Part shown: piece after piece, positions 6,907 to 11,548 of the stretch
Position numbering within the stretch: the stretch's first letter is position 1
How the letters are laid out: each line of letters opens with the position of its first letter
Source: Pavlovales sp. CCMP2436
Lineage: Eukaryota > Haptophyta > Pavlovophyceae > Pavlovales
Length of the DNA stretch: 11,548 nucleotides
NCBI GenBank assembly: GCA_026770615.1
Contig: MU631556.1
Coordinates: forward strand, 53,575-65,122
Direction: 5' to 3'
Position numbers and translations under genes: made by a program
The notes under the pieces: model-generated
What the model saw: only the letters and a program-made list of their open reading frames with translations
What the model was told of the DNA's origin: nothing
The model's database searches: none

Positions 6907-8012
6907 AATATTAAAATCAATTCGTCGAAGCGCTGGGTTTGAAAAATGTTTTAGAATGGATCCCTGAACCCTTCTCTCGGACAGGTCCACCTACGCACGC
7001 AACCCCCACCCCTCTCCACAGGACCCAAGCGTTGAGAAACACTCGGATCAAGGGAACTTTGCAGGGCACAAAACCAGTAGACGCGGAATTGGACGGGGAA
7101 CAACTTCGACACTTGGACCGAAACCTCAACCCGACAGCATCACGATGAACGGAAGCTCCGAAGTGAGGGTGGTTCCGTTTCAAAACCCACCGTTTTAAAA
7201 AAGCAGATGGACTGCCAGCTGGGGATCCAGACTCCTCACCGCCACTGATGGCAGCGCATGCGCTGCTGCACTTGCTCATCCTTGGGGCCGGGCAGTGCGT
7301 GGTGCGCCAGCCGCGGGTCGGGGTTCGTCGAGCTCTGCTTCGCGCGATCGTCGTTCTTCACGGGGGCTCCGGCGGCGGGTTACCGCCCAACGGCGGCGGC
7401 GGTAGGAGATTTTGACACCAGGCGGTCGAGTGCGATCGGGTTTAAAATAATGTGGACGCTCTGAGTGTGTAAGTTTATAGTTAAATGTCCGTCCCGAGAG
7501 GATCTCAGTCGATTTAAGTGTTGAAAAACACTCAGATCCAGGGATCCACCTCGAGCACACGGATACCGTCTCCACCGCTGATCAGTTCAGACACACGACG
7601 ATCGACGACTGACGACTCTCAACTGGCGCGCTGACCGACCTCCACTGCTCTCCCTCGCGTCGTCTGAAAATGCAGCACCGCCTGCGAGCGTGGCACACCT
7701 GCGCGACTCACAAAACATTACTTCTTCACTAGCCTGTATCACATATATTGCGATTATTGCCACGAGGGATAGACATCGCAAATATACGCGGCTTGTCTGC
7801 TGGCCCAGTCTATCCCACCCATTGCCGGGGGTGGGCCTCGGACGCAGGGCATTGGGATGCGGGAAATCGCGAGCTTGCTGGCTCATGATTGTGTTTTGGC
7901 AGCTTTGAGTTTGCTGGCTCATATTTGGTTTTGGGTTTCTTGCCGCCCGAGTGGTGTGTCAGTGTGGCTGACTGGATGGTCTCAAAAGCCCGTTTGGCAG
8001 ATAAGCGCATTG

Positions 8013-8183
8013 TGCGTGGGCCGGCTCTTAGAAAAGGCGTAACGTACGGGGATTATCCGCGGTATCCGTGGGGCCCCGTGGGCCCCCGGGCTATGTGACA
8101 AGTTAGTTTTATGTTAGTCACATAGGCGCCTCCGGCGGGGCCCCCGGGGGCCCTGCGGGGCTTTCTCAGAGCCGGTGCGTGGG
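8013..8183. mobile_element. MITE-like transposon, 155 bp, with 8-bp target duplication
   Basis: The direct repeat TGCGTGGG lies at 8013-8020 and 8176-8183. Exactly between these copies sits a 155-base element. Its ends are inverted repeats: CCGGCTCTTAGAAAAG at 8021-8036 and CTTTCTCAGAGCCGG at 8161-8175. A second, perfect nine-base inverted pair (CTATGTGAC 8091-8099, GTCACATAG 8117-8125) encloses a 17-base loop. GC-rich arms between them also pair partly, so the whole element can fold back on itself. It has no open reading frame. The 8-bp duplication fits hAT-, P- or Merlin-type families, and the end sequence does not let me choose among them. Confidence 0.8.
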
Positions 8184-8390
8184 TGATTTTTGTGTATTCA
8201 TTTGACGGGCTTGTCCGAGATTAATGCGTGCTTGTTTTAGGGGCCTGCTGCGGATTCGTGGTGTATGGTGTGACTAGATGGTCCTGTTTTGGGTTCCTGA
8301 TCCTGGTGGGACTTGCGCAATATCAGCATTAGCCTGAGCCGTTCAATGACAAGGCGACCAACACGTGCAGTACGTGATCTACTGAACTAA
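8184..8390. other. Gap between MITE and second GC-rich patch
   Basis: No gene or repeat is recognisable in this short stretch. Confidence 0.4.
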
Positions 8391-8705
8391 CATCCTCATG
8401 CGCGCGCCGAGAGCGCCGTCCACACATCTTTGACTGCCGACCAAGCGCTCCAAGCGTGCCAAGCGCACAGAACTTTGATGTCGACTTCCGAAACCCCCCA
8501 GTCCTGGACCTTGGAGTCAGGTGCTTTTTTGTCGTACAAGCTCAACTCGGCCGCTCCCGAAGTAGCGGCAGTCACCGTACCGCCCAGCCCGAGCCATGCG
8601 TCCGACCCCATCGTCAGCATCCTGCCCGAATGCACGACGAGCGCGCCCACCGACTCGCACCGAGCCACGATCGACAGCGTTTCGGCGCGCGCCTTTCAGC
8701 ACTAG
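8391..8705. other. Open on both strands, coding status unclear
   Basis: Both strands are open through this GC-rich stretch. The plus frame (open from 8391, first ATG at 8478, TAG at 8703-8705) would give a Ser/Thr/Pro-rich 75-residue product. The minus frame (ending near 8396) would give about 90-100 residues including GSDAWLGLGGTVTAATSGAA and WGVSEVDIKVLCAWHAW, but has no early ATG. Neither shows a known motif. One may be a gene fragment carried with the HNH-like gene that follows. Confidence 0.2.
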
Positions 8706-8711
8706 CATGCA

Positions 8712-9206
8712 ATGAAACATTTTAAAATTAGTTTTAAAACTAAGAACACGGACAGCGTGGGCGACCGAGGAAGACGTGGGCGCAATTCGCACTTCAACAA
8801 GGTCAGCCCGACGTGCCGGCACCACAAGAACACGGACAAGCCGTGCGCGACCGAGGAATGCACTCGCAAGCCGGGCCTTAATAAGCTATGCCCCTCGTGC
8901 CGGCTGCCGGAGCCAGACGCTGCGGGACGACCGCTTTCCACAAGTAAGGAGCGACGTGCTGCTTTATTTGCGCTTCCTGGCACGGCATCAAGCAACGCGA
9001 CAAAGCGTGTGGCGGCCGCCTACTGTGAACACCTTCACGAAATTCGAATACATGCAAGCCCAGACCGGATGATGCGCAAGTCACCCGACCGCATCGACAC
9101 GAGCAAGGGCTACGAGCCGGGCAACGTGCGAGTCACAACGTGGCGCGCCAACGACGACCGTGGCTCTACGCCGCTCGCCGCTCTGGTGGCGCCGACCGTT
9201 CTTTGA
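8712..9206 (+). pseudogene. HNH-endonuclease-like protein, probably frame-shifted
   Basis: The open frame from the ATG at 8712 gives 164 residues. Near the end SPDRIDTSKGYEPGNVRV (residues 124-141) matches the conserved core of HNH-type nucleases found in phages, algal viruses and mobile introns (DRxxxxxGYxxxNVR). Upstream, residues 45-63 hold a Cys4 zinc-binding pattern, C-x4-C-x9-C-x2-C. A degenerate earlier copy of the same repeat lies at 8743-8823 (AAGAACACGGAC repeats). The middle of this frame (residues 85-120) is unconvincing. The next frame over 8959-9072 reads better (LLYLRFLARHQATRQSVW, then NTFTKFEYMQAQTG). The real gene therefore probably switched frame twice, and the metal-binding residues usually found just before SPDRID are missing. 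Start uncertain: the first 10 codons are unusually AT-rich and include the palindrome AGTTTTAAAACT (8730-8741). Confidence 0.55.
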
Positions 9207-10249
9207 TGTAGCCCGGCGCGGACGCACCTGCGGCTGCCGCGAGCAGCTCCCCGGGACCAGGGTCGACCTTTCCCTTTCCGCTGGCTCCGACCCTGGAGCG
9301 AGCAGCGGCTGCGCGCGATGCGAGGTATGAAACAGGACCGCGAAGAGGACGACTTGCTCCCTCGCGCGCGCGAGACGCTCTCCTCTGGTGGCGGCGCACC
9401 GTCGGCTCGCGGGCGCCAGGCGGTCACTCGGGCGAACACTCGCCCTGGGTGTCGACTACGTCATCTGCACGCGCGGGGTGAGCTCGCACACGGCAACCAG
9501 AGAGGAGAGCGCGATATAGCGGCTCAGCATGGTTATGTTTTGTTATGATGATGCCGCCACTTCTACCGCATGGAGCGCAGTTTCTGCGTCCAGGTGGCCA
9601 CGGGTGTCAGCGTCTGAGCGTCACTGTAATAAGTTTTGGCGTCACCTTGCGGTGATACCAACGCGCCGACAGAGATCCGAAGCAGGCGATTTCGTTTATC
9701 GGCAATAATAATCACTATAGAGAAGTTTATCGCTACTGTTAGTTACTTCAATAAGGTTTTAAGGCGTAGGGACGATATGGCATAGACTTTCACAAAACGT
9801 GAAGGTTTGTTTGAAGCCTTTGAGCCTGAGGGGTGTCTGACACATGAATTTGAAATATAACCGTCGCACAAACGCACGTGTCAGGCACTGTCAGCAGGGG
9901 AGTACACATGAGTATGTACATACACGTAAGTGCCTAATTGTCATTTCTGTTTGAACTACGGAACTTACTCTACAATTATTTCGCTCGAATCCACTCATAG
10001 AGTTCGCTACGATTTTTTTTTTTTTCTATTTCTGTAATGAGCTGCCGTTAAAACAGAAAAAGTTAGCTCGTGCAAAATTAAGAGTTTAGAATATTTTTGC
10101 ACCTCCGAATAAATAATTCGCAAAGTTTCACCCATTTCCCAGATTGCACTCGTGGGTCGCTCAATATGCATTTCTCGAATTTAAGGCTAAGGCGGCGCGA
10201 CTTTATTACAAAATTGCATGTACGTGCCCTGATTTTGCACGCAGACGGA
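9207..10249. other. No supportable gene; inverted repeat inside
   Basis: The first 330 bases are GC-rich and the remainder is AT-richer. No frame looks coding. CCAGGGTCG (9257-9265) and CGACCCTGG (9288-9296) form a perfect nine-base inverted pair, with GCGAGCAGC directly repeated outside it (9239-9247 and 9298-9306). Small hairpins lie at 9641-9654 and 9833-9843, and a T-run at 10012-10025. GTTTATCG (9694-9701) and TCACTATAGAG (9712-9722) repeat the same pair of motifs found at 694-701 and 709-719. Confidence 0.5.
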
Positions 10250-10739
10250 CTAACGCGTCTCTACCTGTGCGGCCTCATGTTTCGTGCGCGTGTGCACCAT
10301 GAGGCCGACCAATGCACTGGCTCGATACTGGCACCCGGGCGCGACGCACGGGAACGGCCGCTCGCCGCTGAGCACGCGCTTGTGCTCCGCGAGGTGGCCC
10401 GCCTGAGCGGCGCGATACCCACAGCCCAGGAAGTCGCACGGGAACGGCCGCTCGCCGTTGTGCCCGGGCGTGTGAACGACGAGGGCGTCCGCCTGAGCGG
10501 CGCGATACACACAGCCTGTGAAGTCGCACGGGAACGGCCACTGGCCGTCGTGCGTGCGCGTGAGCCAGAAGCTTCAAAGGCGTCGGAAAATCCTTGCAGC
10601 AGCCGGGGAAGTCGCACGGGATGCGGCCCTTGGCGACCGGTAGCACGGATTCGTTGGCGTCTTCGATCAGCGTGCATAACTCGGAGACGCCGCGCACGTG
10701 TGTGCACCCCGGGCGAGAGCATGAAGGATCGCCCTGCAT
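10250..10739 (-). pseudogene. C2H2 zinc-finger protein, four fingers, one frameshift
   Basis: The start chosen is the ATG at 10739. An N-terminal part containing a C-x4-C pair (CSRPGC) leads into the first finger, CDFPGC, then 12 residues, then His. The frame then slips near 10556-10566, where two bases appear lost from a CACAC run. The next frame supplies the second His and continues through three more fingers to TAG at 10250-10252. The fingers have the form C-x4-C-x12-H-x3/4-H and are joined by the classic linker GERPFPC, with a period of about 30 residues. In the third finger the last His is replaced by Leu (HKRVL). The second has an atypical end (HTPGH), and the fourth is complete (HTRTKH). 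Such proteins bind DNA and act as transcription factors in the nucleus. Two defects suggest a decaying copy. It may be a host gene or one brought in with mobile DNA. Confidence 0.7.
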
Positions 10740-11388
10740 TCCGGCGGCCAAGCGGGTAGGGGGGGTGGTGGGGGGGGGGGACTGAGTAATGACAACGAAA
10801 TAATTGCTCAGACTTCGACGGACACAGTTATGAAAAATATACTGTAGATTGAATACATGTTTTATAAGTTTGAAGTAAGACTCAAACAGCGAACGAAAAG
10901 GCCGTTACATATGAAATAGGATTGAGGCGTAATAACCCAATGCAGTGTTTTAACTCGATGGCACTCGACAGCTTACGCTTCGAGAAATTGGCTGACGGCG
11001 GGAAAGACGGCGGGACTGGATGAGGCTGTGGTCAGTTAGTTCGGGTTGGTTCGGGGGGGGCTATAAGAATCGCAATGCACGCTTAATGCATCCTAGGGGA
11101 GCAGTACGGGCATCGAGTGCAGCAATCGGTAAAAATATCTTGATGCCATTGCAGTGGTGAGCGCAGCTGGTCCGGCTGTGAAGGTGATAGGGAGGTTCAT
11201 GGGGCGTCGATACACATGCAGGCGTTAGGCGTTACGTGGGCCTGTTGAACCACTTTAAATGGTTGAATATTAAATTTTGCTTTAAAACATGTGAATATAT
11301 CGGATTAACTTTCCCGGCGATCTGATATATTAATGTAGGGGGGTTCGGGCTGGCGGTACGTTTCAAGTTCAAGTCAGGCTGATCTTAG
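10740..11388. other. No supportable gene
   Basis: A G-rich run at 10757-10780 (tandem GGGGGTGGTGGGGG-like) is followed by AT-rich DNA with no coding appearance or clear repeat. An eight-base G-run lies at 11051-11058. Confidence 0.5.
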
Positions 11389-11548
11389 CGCTCTGACGCA
11401 GGCTCCTACGCGCTACGCCGAAGTGGGGAGCTGGTAGAAGTGGTGAATGATGAGGAAGCCGAAAACAAAGCGCTGGAGTCGCTGCGCAACGCGGGGCCGC
11501 CCGACAGTGCGCGAGCAAGCGAGTCCATTGGTGATCTCAGCGGTGACG
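11389..11548 (+). CDS. Possible partial exon at the window edge
   Basis: The frame containing GGC at 11401 is open from just after a TAG (11386-11388) to the end of the window. It encodes an acidic, polar segment (GELVEVVNDEEAENKALESL, then NAGPPDSARASESIGDL). There is no ATG at its beginning. CTGATCTTAG and CTCTGACGCAG just upstream resemble 3' splice sites, so it may be an exon of a host gene continuing beyond the window. No family is recognisable and the evidence is weak. Confidence 0.25.

Larger units (their letters stand above)
6093..8012. other. Right flank of the island, no supportable gene
   Basis: AT-richer DNA full of short inverted and direct repeats. The open frames here (for example 6917-7279 and 7276-7575 on the minus strand) have no recognisable motif, and the first spans a dispersed repeat. 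A perfect hairpin lies at 6245-6260 (CCGGCGA-GA-TCGCCGG). AAGAGGGGA near 6190 pairs with TCCCCTCTT near 6272. Copies of a 25-base repeat lie at 7031-7055 and 7520-7544 (22 of 25 identical). Confidence 0.55.

Noticed and set aside
6917..7279. A 120-codon minus-strand frame
   Set aside because: No motif, uneven composition, and it overlaps the dispersed 25-base repeat at 7031.
1..11548. CRISPR array, tRNA or rRNA genes
   Set aside because: No regularly spaced repeat-spacer pattern, cloverleaf or rRNA-like sequence was seen on either strand by reading.

Overview
The window looks like nuclear DNA of a eukaryote, most likely a microalga or another protist. It has long non-coding stretches with microsatellite-like runs and inverted repeats. 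It also has an interstitial TTAGGG-type telomere tract (798-822), a C2H2 zinc-finger gene remnant, and GC-rich gene fragments set in more AT-rich DNA. I saw no tRNA, rRNA or CRISPR array. I cannot name the organism from sequence alone.

The centre of interest is a compact GC-rich island, about 1550-6092. It holds eight small, closely packed genes or gene remnants on both strands: V1 (-) tail-fibre-like adhesin with a discoidin-type domain; V2 (+) membrane-anchored Cys-rich protein; V3 (+) unrecognised protein of about 258 codons; V4 (+) small unknown; V5 (-) membrane protein with an IQ motif; V6 (+) hydrophobic protein; V7 (-) small membrane protein; V8 (-) truncated unknown. The packing, the lack of evident introns, the adhesin and the run of small membrane proteins resemble the virion-protein end of an integrated small dsDNA virus (polinton-like virus or virophage type). 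That is inference: no integrase, DNA polymerase, packaging ATPase or clear major capsid protein is visible. Most of the genes carry lesions: six frameshifts and five in-frame stops. All five in-frame stops are TAG.

Left flank (1-1550): no supportable gene; duplicated segments, telomere-like repeats and a 13-bp minisatellite. Right flank (6093-8390): no supportable gene; nested inverted repeats at 6306-6699, tandem and dispersed repeats, and a clear 155-bp MITE-like element (8021-8175) with an 8-bp target duplication. A second GC-rich patch (about 8390-9540) carries a frame-shifted HNH-endonuclease-like gene. An AT-richer stretch with no gene follows, then a broken four-finger C2H2 gene on the minus strand (10250-10739). 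The last 800 bases are mostly empty, with a possible partial exon running off the end.

If the island was once a functional unit, V1 would be the host-attachment fibre, V3 a candidate virion component, and V2 and V5-V7 membrane or virion-associated proteins. The lesions suggest it is now a decaying endogenous copy, unless TAG is read as sense and the frameshifts are sequencing errors.
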